Assembly (NCBI RefSeq): GCF_005405905.1
Contig: NZ_BJHU01000013.1
Coordinates: 310,001-374,000, forward strand
DNA from: Acidovorax sp. NB1
GTDB lineage: Bacteria; Pseudomonadota; Gammaproteobacteria; Burkholderiales; Burkholderiaceae_C
DNA length: 64,000 nucleotides
Direction of reading: 5' to 3'
The notes under the pieces are model-generated. The model searched no databases. It saw nothing but the letters and a program-made list of their open reading frames with translations, and was not told where the DNA came from. The first letter of the stretch is position 1. Every line of letters begins with the position of its first letter. Shown in pieces: positions 19,614-28,003 of this stretch. A program made the position numbers and the translations under genes.

Positions 19614-19653
19614 GGATGTGACGCCGCCGGCTCTGACGGCATCTTTCGATAAA

Positions 19654-19688
19654 AAAGCCGCTGCAGCCCTTACAGGCGCAGCGGCTTT
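19654..19688. terminator. Bidirectional intrinsic terminator between livM-like and lipocalin-like genes
   Basis: The arms AAAGCCGCTGC (19654-19664) and GCAGCGGCTTT (19678-19688) are perfect complements, with a 13-base loop. An A-run precedes the left arm, giving a T-run for the leftward transcript; the right arm ends in TTT for the rightward one. The loop and right arm overlap the stop and last codons of the lipocalin-like gene (stop at 19670-19672), so the terminator is partly coding. Confidence 0.8.
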
Positions 19689-20788
19689 GCATATCCGGTC
19701 ATCTCCAGATAGCCCCGGCCCACGGGCTGCCCGTTGCCGTCCAGCAGATCGGACAGCCCCTCCCAATAAATCGCGCCGCTGGACCCGCTGCTGTCCAGCT
19801 CCTGGTTGTCCAGCAGCGCGCGCACTTCAAACTCGCCCACGGGCGTAAACACCCGCCACTGCACCGGGTAGCGTGCACCGCTGTGCGGACTGGCCCAGGT
19901 GCGCAGCGGGGTGAACACCACGGCCTGCGCGCCAAACACCTGCATGGGCTGCCCAGGTGCCCGCCATGACCCGCCCGCCCACAGCGCTGACCCATCTGAG
20001 CGCCGCAGTCGGAAGGCCGTGAGCGCGCTGCCATCGGCCAGGTTCATGCCAATCCAGTCCCAGCCCTGGGCCTCGGGGTGCATCAGCGCCTCGCTCCACT
20101 CGTGGTCCATCCACGCGCGGCCGGTGCCTGGCTCCACTGCCATGCGGCGGCCCGCCACCGTCAGGTGCCCGCTCACGGCCAGCTGCGGCTGGCTGTAGTA
20201 GTAGCTGGCCTGCGCCGCATCCGGCCCCTTGCGCGAAAGGCCTTGCTGGCCCTGCAGCAGCACCGGCTGTGTGCTGTCGAACTGCAGTTCCAGCCCCAGC
20301 TCGCTGCCAGTGATGCGCGTGGTGTATCGACTGGTCATGAAATCTGGCTTTTCACGCGCCGTGTCGCTGCGTTCCAGCGTCCAGTCCTGCAGGCGGATGT
20401 GCGTGTCCGCCTCACTGGCCTGCGCCACGCCAAAGCCCGCACGCGCAATGCGCTGGTCGTGCCGCAGGCGCTGGCCCTTCACATCGGTGATGGCAGCATG
20501 CGCAAACAGCAGCTGCTTGGCCGCAAAAGCCGATTGCAGGCTTTGCGTCGCGTCCACCCGTGACCGGAAAAACGTGAGCTGAAAGCCCCACGGCTGCCCC
20601 TGCGCTTGCACATGGCCGGTGATGTACCACCACTCGGTGCGCAGCTCCGGGTGGCTGCCATGGTCGCGCGGGAAGGCCAGCGTCCGCGCAGGCAGTGCTT
20701 GCGCCGCCCCCGGCCAAAGCAGCGTGCCCAGCCCGGCTGCCTGCAGGCTGGCCCCCATCAGCCAGTGGCGGCGTGTGGAGCTGTGCAT
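19670..20788 (-). CDS. Tat-exported lipocalin/CrtC-like (AttH family) protein
   Basis: The 372-residue protein matches the lipocalin-like/carotenoid 1,2-hydratase (CrtC, AttH) family. It has the motif ELRTEWWYITGHVQAQG near residue 50, a second beta-sandwich with RAWMDHEWSEALMHPEAQG, and a WDWIGMNL segment. The N-terminus STRRHWLMG plus a hydrophobic stretch ending near AQA is a twin-arginine signal peptide, so it acts outside the cytoplasm. In related genomes I recall such genes next to a LolD-like ATPase and an FtsX permease. Here those two lie 2 and 7 kb upstream on the same strand with other genes in between. A carotenoid reaction is not implied. Confidence 0.8.
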   Translation of the reverse strand: MHSSTRRHWLMGASLQAAGLGTLLWPGAAQALPARTLAFPRDHGSHPELRTEWWYITGHVQAQGQPWGFQLTFFRSRVDATQSLQSAFAAKQLLFAHAAITDVKGQRLRHDQRIARAGFGVAQASEADTHIRLQDWTLERSDTAREKPDFMTSRYTTRITGSELGLELQFDSTQPVLLQGQQGLSRKGPDAAQASYYYSQPQLAVSGHLTVAGRRMAVEPGTGRAWMDHEWSEALMHPEAQGWDWIGMNLADGSALTAFRLRRSDGSALWAGGSWRAPGQPMQVFGAQAVVFTPLRTWASPHSGARYPVQWRVFTPVGEFEVRALLDNQELDSSGSSGAIYWEGLSDLLDGNGQPVGRGYLEMTGYAKPLRL

Positions 20789-20851
20789 GGTGTGGGCATC
20801 GAGGTACGGGATGGAATTGCGGAATGTGAATGGCGGGGTGGGGCAGGGCCC

Positions 20852-21907
20852 TCAGCCCATCAACGCATCCACCTTCTGCTGCGCGGCCGAGCAATCGCCA
20901 AACGTGCGGTCCACCCACTCGGTGTCGAAATACGTGGGCAAGTAGCGCTCGCCCGCATCACACAGCAGCGACAGGATGGAGCCGCGCTCGCCCCGCTCGC
21001 GCATCTCGCTGGCCAGCGTCAGCATGGCCACAAAGTTGGTGCCGGTGGACGGCCCCACGCGCCGCCCCAGCAGCTGCGACAGCGCACGCATGGCGGCAAT
21101 GGATTCGCAGTCCACCACATCCACCATGCGGTCCACCAGCGTGCGGATAAAGCTCGGCTCCACACGCGGGCGCCCAATGCCCTCGATGCGCGAGCCCGGC
21201 GCTGTGAGCAGCTCATCGCCCGTGCGGTGGTAGGCGCTGAACACCGACCCCACCGGGTCGGCCACACACACCTGCGTGGCATGCCGCTGGTAGCGCACAT
21301 AACGGCCAATCGTGGCGCTGGTGCCACCCGTGCCCGCACCCACCACAATCCAGCGCGGCACCGGGTGCGGCTCGCGTGCCATCTGCGTGAACATGCTCTC
21401 GGCAATGTTGTTGTTGCCGCGCCAGTCGGTCGCGCGCTCGGCATAGGTGAACTGGTCCATGTAGTGGCCGCCCGTCTCCTCGGCAATCGCTCGTGCCGCG
21501 TCATACACCGCGCCCGCGCTGTCCACAAAGTGGCAGCGCCCGCCATGGAACTCGATCTGCGCGACCTTCTCGGGCGACGTGCTGCGCGGCATCACCGCCA
21601 CAAACGGCAACCCCAGCAGGCGGGCAAAGTAGGCCTCACTCACTGCCGTGGAGCCGCTGGACGATTCCACGATGGTTGAGCCCTCATGCACCCAGCCGTT
21701 GCACAGCGCATACAAGAACAGCGACCGCGCCAGCCTGTGCTTCAGGCTGCCCGTGGGGTGGGTGGATTCGTCCTTGAGGTACAGGTCAATGCCATGCGCA
21801 GCAAACGCGGGCAGCCGCAGCGGGATCAGGTGCGTGTCGGCACTGCGCTGGTAGTCGGCTTCGATGCGGGCGATGGCTTCGTGGAGCCAGGGGGAGGGGA
21901 GGGTCAT
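20852..21907 (-). CDS. PLP-dependent cysteine synthase-like enzyme (possible cysteine desulfhydrase)
   Basis: This 351-residue fold-type II PLP enzyme has the Schiff-base Lys in [10 protein letters not shown], the substrate loop [12 protein letters not shown] and the phosphate-binding [14 protein letters not shown]. The overall layout, with a C-terminal tail containing [18 protein letters not shown], resembles cysteine synthase relatives described as Cds1-type cysteine desulfhydrases. Either cysteine breakdown or synthesis is possible. The ATG at 21907 was chosen because the 31 upstream residues look non-coding. It is 63 bases upstream of the lipocalin-like gene on the same strand, possibly co-transcribed. 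Confidence 0.85.
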   Translation of the reverse strand: MTLPSPWLHEAIARIEADYQRSADTHLIPLRLPAFAAHGIDLYLKDESTHPTGSLKHRLARSLFLYALCNGWVHEGSTIVESSSGSTAVSEAYFARLLGLPFVAVMPRSTSPEKVAQIEFHGGRCHFVDSAGAVYDAARAIAEETGGHYMDQFTYAERATDWRGNNNIAESMFTQMAREPHPVPRWIVVGAGTGGTSATIGRYVRYQRHATQVCVADPVGSVFSAYHRTGDELLTAPGSRIEGIGRPRVEPSFIRTLVDRMVDVVDCESIAAMRALSQLLGRRVGPSTGTNFVAMLTLASEMRERGERGSILSLLCDAGERYLPTYFDTEWVDRTFGDCSAAQQKVDALMG

Positions 21908-22024
21908 GGGGGGATTGTCGGGGAGGTTGGATTGGCCGTTGGTACTGTGGCCGCGAGTCGCAGGGGCAGCAGTACCGCGCGACACGATAGGCGTGGGCAT
22001 TCGTCTTTTAAGCGGTTGTCTTGG

Positions 22025-22510
22025 CTAGACGCATGTGAAGTTGAACGAGATCCCCAAGTTCAGCTCTCTCAGCAATCGCAAGGAATCAGGTTGTACTGTC
22101 AGGTAAGGGTATGGGCTTTCAGAAAAACACCCTAGAACTACGTGAGCAGACGATGACTGTGAAATCAGCTGTTGAAAATAGTCTCGATGGGGAGCAACGG
22201 CGTGCCAAAGCCATTCGATGTGCTCATCCAGTGAGGCCGATGCCCCTCGAGGTGATTCGAGTATCCAGATATCTTCTAGCCACTTTTTCTGGGCAAATCG
22301 CGTCTCGCCTTCACGATGCGCGCGCGTAGGTGCAATGCCTGTCCGTTCCGAAATTGCTTTGTGGTGTTCACCAATTCCGGCGATTCGCAGCGATGCATCA
22401 AAGTGATAGAGGCGGTGTTTGCCGACATGCGAAGGTTTGACAAGAATTTTTTCTCGGCGTCGCATGCCGCGCTTCAAGCGTTTTCGGACCGCTGTTGAGA
22501 TTTGGGCCAT
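22025..22510 (-). CDS. DUF4279 domain protein in a low-GC islet
   Basis: This 161-residue protein of unknown function matches DUF4279 in layout: an N-terminal RLYHFDASLRIAGIGEHHKAI strand-helix unit, a TRAHREGETR segment, WILESPRG followed by a helix SLDEHIEWLW, and a C-terminal VVLGCFSESPYPYLTVQPDSL. The bases are much richer in A/T than the neighbours, and codon use is unlike the surrounding genes, which suggests recent acquisition. The N-terminal 25 residues are very basic. The islet spans about 22020-22620 and has no recognisable mobility gene. Confidence 0.7.
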   Translation of the reverse strand: MAQISTAVRKRLKRGMRRREKILVKPSHVGKHRLYHFDASLRIAGIGEHHKAISERTGIAPTRAHREGETRFAQKKWLEDIWILESPRGASASLDEHIEWLWHAVAPHRDYFQQLISQSSSAHVVLGCFSESPYPYLTVQPDSLRLLRELNLGISFNFTCV

Positions 22511-22635
22511 TGATTTCTTTCAAATATTGACGTCCCGATCGACCTTCGGATGGCTTTGGGTTGATGGTGTCCTTAGACAAAAATGTTACGGAAACCGGGC
22601 GGCTGGTAGTGCTGACAGAGCCTCTCAATGCGGCA

Positions 22636-25290
22636 TCACCAATCCTCCTTCACCGCCATAACCGCATCCCTCCCCGCCGCCGCTCGCCCCGCCAGCCACG
22701 CGGTGACCGTGCCTGACACCACAACGGCAGCACATAGCGTGAGCAATCTCCATCCAGGCACCGCCAAGTCCATCGTCCAGTGAAAACTCTGCGGGTTGAC
22801 CACGTGCACCAGCACCACCGACACGGCCAGCCCCAGCAGCACGCCTGCCGCCGCGCCCACGGCCGTCCACGCAGCGCCTTCGCCTGCCACCACGGTCAGG
22901 ATCTGCCGCCGCGTGAGGCCCAGGTGGGCGAGCAGGCCGAACTCTTTGCGGCGTGCCAGCACCTGGGCGCTGAAGCTGGCGGCCACGCCGAAGAGGCCGA
23001 TGGCGATGGCGACGGCCTGCAGCCAGTAGGTGACGGCAAAGCTGCGGTCGAAGATGCGCAGGGAGCGGTCGCGGATGGCGCCGGAGGAGGCGAATTCGAC
23101 CAGGGCGTCGCCGTTGTCGCCCGCGCCTGCTGTGCGGCCTGCGTGGGTGGCGGCCAGGGTGCGGATGGCTGCCTGCAATGCGGCGGTGTCGGTGCCTTCG
23201 CGGGGCCACAGGGCCAGGTCGCTGGCGCGGGCGTCGCCGGTCAGGTGCAGCCAGGCGGCGCGGTCCAGGGCCACGGCGCCGGACTGGCGGGCGTAGTCGC
23301 GCCACACGCCTGCTATGTAAAAGATAGCTGCTTGGGCATATCCATCGGGCGCAAGCGGCCTAAAAGACTCTGAAAGTGCGGGCCACTCCATGCCAGGGCG
23401 CACGCCATACAGGTCCACCACCGCTTCGCTGATGTAGACGGCCACGCGGCCTGCAGGCACGCTGAGGGGCTCGCCCACCAGGGGCAGGCTTTGGGCGGGG
23501 TTGTCGCCCAGGGGGCGGCTCAGCATGGCCAGGGGGGGCAGGGTGGGGGAGAGCTGCACGGGGCTGGCGCGCAGGGCCTGCACGCGTTCCACGCCGGGCA
23601 GCTGGGCCACGGCTTCGGCAAAACCGGCGGGCAGCAGCGCGGCCTCGGTGCCGGTGGTGCCACTGGTGCTGAGGGCCGAGCGCACATACAGCGGCGAGGG
23701 CAGCACGGCGTCCAGCCACTGGGTGACCGAGCCGCGAAAGCTGGCCACCATCACCGTCAGCGCCACGGCCAGGCTGAGCGATGCCACCACGCCGCCCACC
23801 GCAATGGCGGCGCTGCCGCGCATGCGCCGCGCGCGCTCCAGCGCCAGCAGCGGCAGCGTGTGGCGCGCGGCCAGTGGCTGCAATGCGGCCAGCAGCTGCG
23901 CCATGCCCCAGGGCAGCAGCGCGATGCCGCCCACCAGCAAGAGGCCAATGGCCACATACGCCGCCAGCGGCACGCCGCCCACCGGGGGCGCCAGGGCCAG
24001 CAGCCCGCCGCCTGCCAGCAGCACCAAGCCCAGGGTGCCCCGGTCGGCCTGGCTGGCAGCGGTGCCCAGGCCCTTCAGCGTCTGGGCCGGGGGCAGTTGC
24101 TGCGCGGCGCGTGCGGGCCACCAGCCGCCTGCAAGGGCTGCGGCCACGCCCAGCGCGCCGTACACCAGCGCGGCGGGGGCGCTCCACTGCAGCGCGGGCT
24201 GCACGCCCGCAAAGTAGCCGCCGCCCAGGTCGCCGCCCAGCAGCTGCAGGGCGGTGGCAGCCAGGGCGGTGCCCAGCGCAATGCCCAGCACGCTGCCCAG
24301 CAGCCCCAGCGCGGCCGATTCGGCCAGCACCAGCAGCAGGCGCTGGCGCGGCGTGGCGCCCAGCACGGCCAGCAGCGCAAACTGCGGCCCGCGCTGCGCC
24401 ACGCTGAGCGCCAGCACCGAGAACACCAAAAAGGCCCCGGTGAACAGCGCCACCAGCGCCAGCACCGTGAGGTTGACGCGGTACGCGCGCGAGAGGTTGC
24501 TGATGCGCTGGGCTGCGTCGCCGGGCTGCGCCAACACGGCATTGGCGGGCCAGCCGGGCTCGGCGCGCAGCGTGCGCTGCCAGGCGGTGGCGTCGGTGCC
24601 GGGCTGCAATTGCAGGTCGATGCGCGTGAGCGCACCCTGGCGGCCAAACAGGTCTTGCGCGGCGCCAATGTCCATCACCGCCAGTGGCGCGCCACCGGCG
24701 GCCACGGTGCCTGCCACCTGCACCGGCACACGTTGCTGCAGGCCGGTGATCAGCTGCACGGTGGGCGGCGGGGCGCCATTGTGCGGGCCGCTGGTGGGCA
24801 GGCCCAGCGCCTGCAGCGCGGCGGTGTTGAGGAACACGGTGGCGGGGGCGAACAGGGCAAAGCGGTCGGCACCACCCCACGGGCGCGGCATGAGCGCGGG
24901 CGCCATGGGTGGCAGCAGCAGGGCGTCGGCGCCCAGCACGCGCAGCGGGGTGCGGGCGGTCTGGGGGGGGGCAGCGGCATCCACGGCCTGCGCCACGGCC
25001 GACAGCTCCAGCAGCGGGCTGGCGCGGGCCACCTGCGGGTCGGTGGCCAGGCGTTCGTACAGCGCCTCGGGCAGGGGGCCCTGCATGGCGCGCAGCTCCA
25101 GGTCGGGCTGTCCGTTGACGGCGCGCACGGCCTGCGAAAACTCGTCCAGCGCCGAGGCATTGATCACATGCACCGCAAACGCCAGCGCCACGCCCAGCAT
25201 CACGGCCGCCACCGCTGCGGCACTGCGCCAGGGGTGGTGGCGCAGGTCTTGCCAGGAGAAGGTGCGAAGCAGGGCGAGCATGGCCTGCAT
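22636..25290 (-). CDS. FtsX-like ABC transporter permease (LolC/MacB-type, long form)
   Basis: An 884-residue membrane protein with an N-terminal helix (SAAAVAAVMLGVALAFAVHV), a large periplasmic domain, two groups of helices and a second periplasmic domain, the duplicated FtsX/MacB_PCD layout. The start may be either ATG at 25290 or the one at 25281. It lacks an ATPase domain and probably works with the LolD-like ATPase at 27344-28003, which in relatives is adjacent. A copy of the dispersed repeat (23311-23370) is translated in frame at about residues 641-660. A run of nine G (24963-24971) codes for prolines near residue 108. Confidence 0.85.
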   Translation of the reverse strand: MQAMLALLRTFSWQDLRHHPWRSAAAVAAVMLGVALAFAVHVINASALDEFSQAVRAVNGQPDLELRAMQGPLPEALYERLATDPQVARASPLLELSAVAQAVDAAAPPQTARTPLRVLGADALLLPPMAPALMPRPWGGADRFALFAPATVFLNTAALQALGLPTSGPHNGAPPPTVQLITGLQQRVPVQVAGTVAAGGAPLAVMDIGAAQDLFGRQGALTRIDLQLQPGTDATAWQRTLRAEPGWPANAVLAQPGDAAQRISNLSRAYRVNLTVLALVALFTGAFLVFSVLALSVAQRGPQFALLAVLGATPRQRLLLVLAESAALGLLGSVLGIALGTALAATALQLLGGDLGGGYFAGVQPALQWSAPAALVYGALGVAAALAGGWWPARAAQQLPPAQTLKGLGTAASQADRGTLGLVLLAGGGLLALAPPVGGVPLAAYVAIGLLLVGGIALLPWGMAQLLAALQPLAARHTLPLLALERARRMRGSAAIAVGGVVASLSLAVALTVMVASFRGSVTQWLDAVLPSPLYVRSALSTSGTTGTEAALLPAGFAEAVAQLPGVERVQALRASPVQLSPTLPPLAMLSRPLGDNPAQSLPLVGEPLSVPAGRVAVYISEAVVDLYGVRPGMEWPALSESFRPLAPDGYAQAAIFYIAGVWRDYARQSGAVALDRAAWLHLTGDARASDLALWPREGTDTAALQAAIRTLAATHAGRTAGAGDNGDALVEFASSGAIRDRSLRIFDRSFAVTYWLQAVAIAIGLFGVAASFSAQVLARRKEFGLLAHLGLTRRQILTVVAGEGAAWTAVGAAAGVLLGLAVSVVLVHVVNPQSFHWTMDLAVPGWRLLTLCAAVVVSGTVTAWLAGRAAAGRDAVMAVKEDW
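23311..23370 (-). repeat. Dispersed ATAGCTGCT-type repeat inside permease gene
   Basis: The copy reads GCTAT-N7-ATAGCTGCTTGGGC on the plus strand, then after a short spacer GGGCGCAAGCGGCC and a weak A/T tail. It is translated in frame in the permease gene, giving a segment containing DGYAQAAIFYIAG between otherwise family-like sequence. Seven other copies occur in this window. Confidence 0.7.
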
Positions 25291-25320
25291 TGTGGCCGCA
25301 GGCGTTGGGAGCCTGGGTTT

Positions 25321-25334
25321 TTGATGCACATCAA
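25321..25334. promoter_or_regulatory. Perfect FNR/ANR-type box upstream of hsp20
   Basis: The sequence TTGATGCACATCAA is a perfect match to the FNR/ANR consensus TTGAT-N4-ATCAA. Its centre is about 121 bases before the hsp20 ATG. A -10-like GCGATAC lies near 25361-25367, which would put the box at roughly -42 to -46, the class II activating position. The site is also about 30 bases upstream of the divergent permease start, so it could affect both genes. Confidence 0.75.
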
Positions 25335-25448
25335 CCTTGCATTTCAACCCCCTTGAAGACGCGATACCGCAGGCCTATCTTGGAGCCAGGGCCCGCCCTC
25401 CTGCGCAGGCTCAGTTGTCCGTTTCAACCCCTTTTCAGGAGCAAAACC

Positions 25449-25877
25449 ATGAACTCTCTCGTGACCCGTGGCAGTCTGTTTGACGACTTCTTCAAGGACA
25501 TTGCCCCCGGCTTTTACGTGCGCCCGCTGCATGGCGACAACCTGCCTTCGCCCAGCCAGATCAAGGTGGACGTGAAGGAGACCGAAGGCGGCTATACGGT
25601 GCAGGCCGAAGTGCCCGGTGTGGCCAAGGAGGACATCCATGTTTCGCTCGAAGGCAATGTGGTGAGCCTTCGCGCCGAGGTGCGCCAGCACGACGAAAAG
25701 CGCGAAGGCGAAAAGCTGCTGCGCAGCGAGCGCTATTTCGGTGCCGTGGCCCGCAGCTTCCAGCTGCCCGCCGATGTGGATGCCGCACAGGCCAAGGCCA
25801 AGTACGACAACGGTGTGCTCACGCTGAACCTGCCCAAGAAGGTGAACAAGGCCGCACAGCGGCTGAACATCGAGTGA
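25449..25877 (+). CDS. Hsp20/alpha-crystallin family small heat shock protein
   Basis: This 142-residue ATP-independent chaperone holds unfolding proteins. The alpha-crystallin domain spans about residues 38-130, beginning IKVDVKETEGGYTVQAEVPG and ending with the family motif YDNGVLTLNLPKK. A short N-terminal region with FDDFFKDIAPGF precedes it. AGGAG lies seven bases before the ATG. It is the only plus-strand gene in an otherwise minus-strand stretch, and is preceded by a perfect FNR-type box, so low-oxygen induction is expected rather than, or in addition to, heat induction. Confidence 0.92.
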   Translation: MNSLVTRGSLFDDFFKDIAPGFYVRPLHGDNLPSPSQIKVDVKETEGGYTVQAEVPGVAKEDIHVSLEGNVVSLRAEVRQHDEKREGEKLLRSERYFGAVARSFQLPADVDAAQAKAKYDNGVLTLNLPKKVNKAAQRLNIE

Positions 25878-25916
25878 TGGGCCGTTTCCCGCTCTGACCC
25901 CGGCTTTGCTCGCGTG

Positions 25917-27113
25917 TCAGGGCGTGGTCCGCGTCCCCACGGCCCGCTGCAGCATCGCAGGGCCGGTGAGCACGGCGCGCACAAAATCGGTCTGGCGCCC
26001 CACACCTGCCTTGGTGGCGATGGTGCGGAACTGGCTGCGCACGGTGTGGATGGACACCGACTGTTGGTCGGCATATTCCTGCAGCGACAAGCCATTGACC
26101 AGCGCCTGGGCCAGGCGGGCTTCGGCGGGCGTGAGGCCGTACAGGCTGCGCAGCACCCCTTCGAGCGACTGCAGTGCGCTGGCCGGGTTGCTGATGAAGA
26201 CGGCCCCACAGGCATGGGCGCCAAAGGGCTCGGACCAATGCGGCAGCGGTGCCACCATCACATGCAGCTCGTTGCCTGTGAGGCCGCGCAGCCGCAGGCC
26301 GGTGCCCGCGTGCATGGGGGCGCCGGTCGGTGTGGAGACCACCGCCCGCATGGCGGCCTGCAGGCGCTGGTCGTCTGCGTGCTGCGTGGCGTGCAGGCCC
26401 TCGCGTTCGTTGATGCCCAGCAGCCCGCTGGACTGGGCCAGCGTGTGCGCGCGGCCGTTGGCGTGCAGCAGGCAGGCGCCTTCGCCCAGCAGCACCACGC
26501 CCATGGGCAGGCTTTCCATCACCGAGAGCGATGCATGCGCCAGGGCCTCGGCGCGGTGCAGGCGGCGGTGTAGCGCAAAGGCGGTTTGCAGGTGCGGCAC
26601 CAGCGACTGCAGCCGCAGCTCTTCATCGGCCGTGTAGGGGCCGCAGCGCTTGCTGCGCACGGCCGTGACGTTGAAGGAGCGGTGCCTGCGTTTTTCGACC
26701 ACCGCCGCCAGTGTGTAGAACAGGTCGAGCGGGCGCAGCCAATCGCAATGCCATTCGGTGCGTGGCAGATGTTCGTCGGGATAGAACTTGGACCCGTTGA
26801 CGATGCAGCCCTCGTGGTGCATGCGCTCGTCCTGCGTCCAGACATTGGTGCGGCAGTAGTGGGCCGCAAAGCTGGCCATGGACTCTTCATCCACCCCATG
26901 GTGGGCGGCGAGCGAGGTCATCCCACCCGTCACCTCCACCGATCCGTCAGAGAAATCCTGCCCAAAGATCATCGTGGTCTGCGACGAGAACTCGGCCGCA
27001 AAGCGCGCCAAAAATTCCTGCCACCGGCTCGCGTCCAGCGCGGCGTCGTAGACGCTCCTGATCAGGCCTGGCATTCCGATGTCGTTGTGGGCGTAGGTCG
27101 GCAGCGTGGTCAT
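25917..27113 (-). CDS. LuxR-type helix-turn-helix transcriptional regulator
   Basis: A 398-residue regulator whose C-terminal 65 residues form a LuxR/FixJ-type HTH: LYGLTPAEARLAQALVNGLS, then a recognition region with SIHTVRSQFRTIATKAG. The N-terminal 300 residues are divergent and may hold a PAS- or GAF-like sensor region; no known ligand motif is visible. The ATG at 27113 is preceded by GAGGA at a suitable distance. It ends 39 bases from the convergent hsp20 gene. Its targets are unknown. Confidence 0.82.
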   Translation of the reverse strand: MTTLPTYAHNDIGMPGLIRSVYDAALDASRWQEFLARFAAEFSSQTTMIFGQDFSDGSVEVTGGMTSLAAHHGVDEESMASFAAHYCRTNVWTQDERMHHEGCIVNGSKFYPDEHLPRTEWHCDWLRPLDLFYTLAAVVEKRRHRSFNVTAVRSKRCGPYTADEELRLQSLVPHLQTAFALHRRLHRAEALAHASLSVMESLPMGVVLLGEGACLLHANGRAHTLAQSSGLLGINEREGLHATQHADDQRLQAAMRAVVSTPTGAPMHAGTGLRLRGLTGNELHVMVAPLPHWSEPFGAHACGAVFISNPASALQSLEGVLRSLYGLTPAEARLAQALVNGLSLQEYADQQSVSIHTVRSQFRTIATKAGVGRQTDFVRAVLTGPAMLQRAVGTRTTP

Positions 27114-27343
27114 GGGTCCTCGTTCCGGGGGGCGATCGGGCCGTGCAGTCTGCCAAATCATACGTTTGGGGGATGCCGAGGACAACACGAATGGATACAA
27201 AGGCGCATGTGCCGGGCGCCTGCGGCGATGCGCGTGGGCTGGAATGCAAGGCACAGCGTTCCTGGTGGGGCTGCCGCATCCGGGGTGCGCGGGGCAACCC
27301 GTGTACCCCGGATGTTGTGCTGCTGCAGGCCTTGCGCGCGGTT

Positions 27344-28003
27344 TCAGTGGGGGGCGATGCCGTCTGCAGTGAGGCGCAGCACCCGGTCCGCCCGCGCCGC
27401 CGCTGCATCCGAATGCGTGACCAGCACCAGCGATGCGCCATGCTCGCGCGTCTGCGCCAGCAGCAGGTCCATCACGCGGGTGGCGGTGGTGGGGTCGAGG
27501 TTGCCGGTGGGCTCGTCGGCCAGCAGCAGGGCGGGGCGGTGCACCAGGGCGCGGGCGATGGCCACGCGCTGCAGTTGGCCGCCGCTGAGCTGCTGCGGCA
27601 GGCGGGCGCCCAGGCCTTCAAGCCCTACGGCATCGAGCATGTGCTGCACGCGTTCGGGCTCGGTCCCGGTCTTGCCCAGCAGCATCAGCGGCAGGGCCAC
27701 GTTCTGCGCCACGTCCAGGTGCGGCAGCACGTGGAAGGCCTGGAACACAAAGCCCACATGGGCGCGCCGCCACAGCGCGCGCTGGGTGTCGTCCAGCTGG
27801 CCCAGGTCGGTGTTGCCGTGGGTGATGCTGCCGGTGTCCCAGCTATCGAGGCCCGCCAGGCAGTTGAGCAGGGTGGACTTGCCCACGCCCGAGTCACCCA
27901 CGATGGCCACAAACTCGCCGGGCGCCACGCTGAAGTGCACGTTGGCAAACACCGGCGTGCCGCCATAGTGTTTGCCCAGGCCGTCCACGCGCAGCAGGGT
28001 CAT
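27344..28003 (-). CDS. ABC transporter ATP-binding protein (LolD/MacB type)
   Basis: This 219-residue ATPase of the LolD/MacB/FtsE group drives FtsX-like permeases. It shows Walker [10 protein letters not shown] (residues 36-44), signature [15 protein letters not shown] and Walker [13 protein letters not shown]. Its ATG overlaps the stop of miaA (ATGA, 28000-28003), so translation is coupled to miaA. The likely permease partner is the FtsX-like protein at 22636-25290. An inserted LuxR-type regulator and hsp20 now lie between the two genes. Confidence 0.88.
   Translation of the reverse strand: MTLLRVDGLGKHYGGTPVFANVHFSVAPGEFVAIVGDSGVGKSTLLNCLAGLDSWDTGSITHGNTDLGQLDDTQRALWRRAHVGFVFQAFHVLPHLDVAQNVALPLMLLGKTGTEPERVQHMLDAVGLEGLGARLPQQLSGGQLQRVAIARALVHRPALLLADEPTGNLDPTTATRVMDLLLAQTREHGASLVLVTHSDAAAARADRVLRLTADGIAPH

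Noticed and set aside
23491-25356. Long plus-strand frame opposite the FtsX permease
   Set aside because: Rich in Gln, Gly, Arg and His with no domain; the permease on the minus strand has clear membrane segments.
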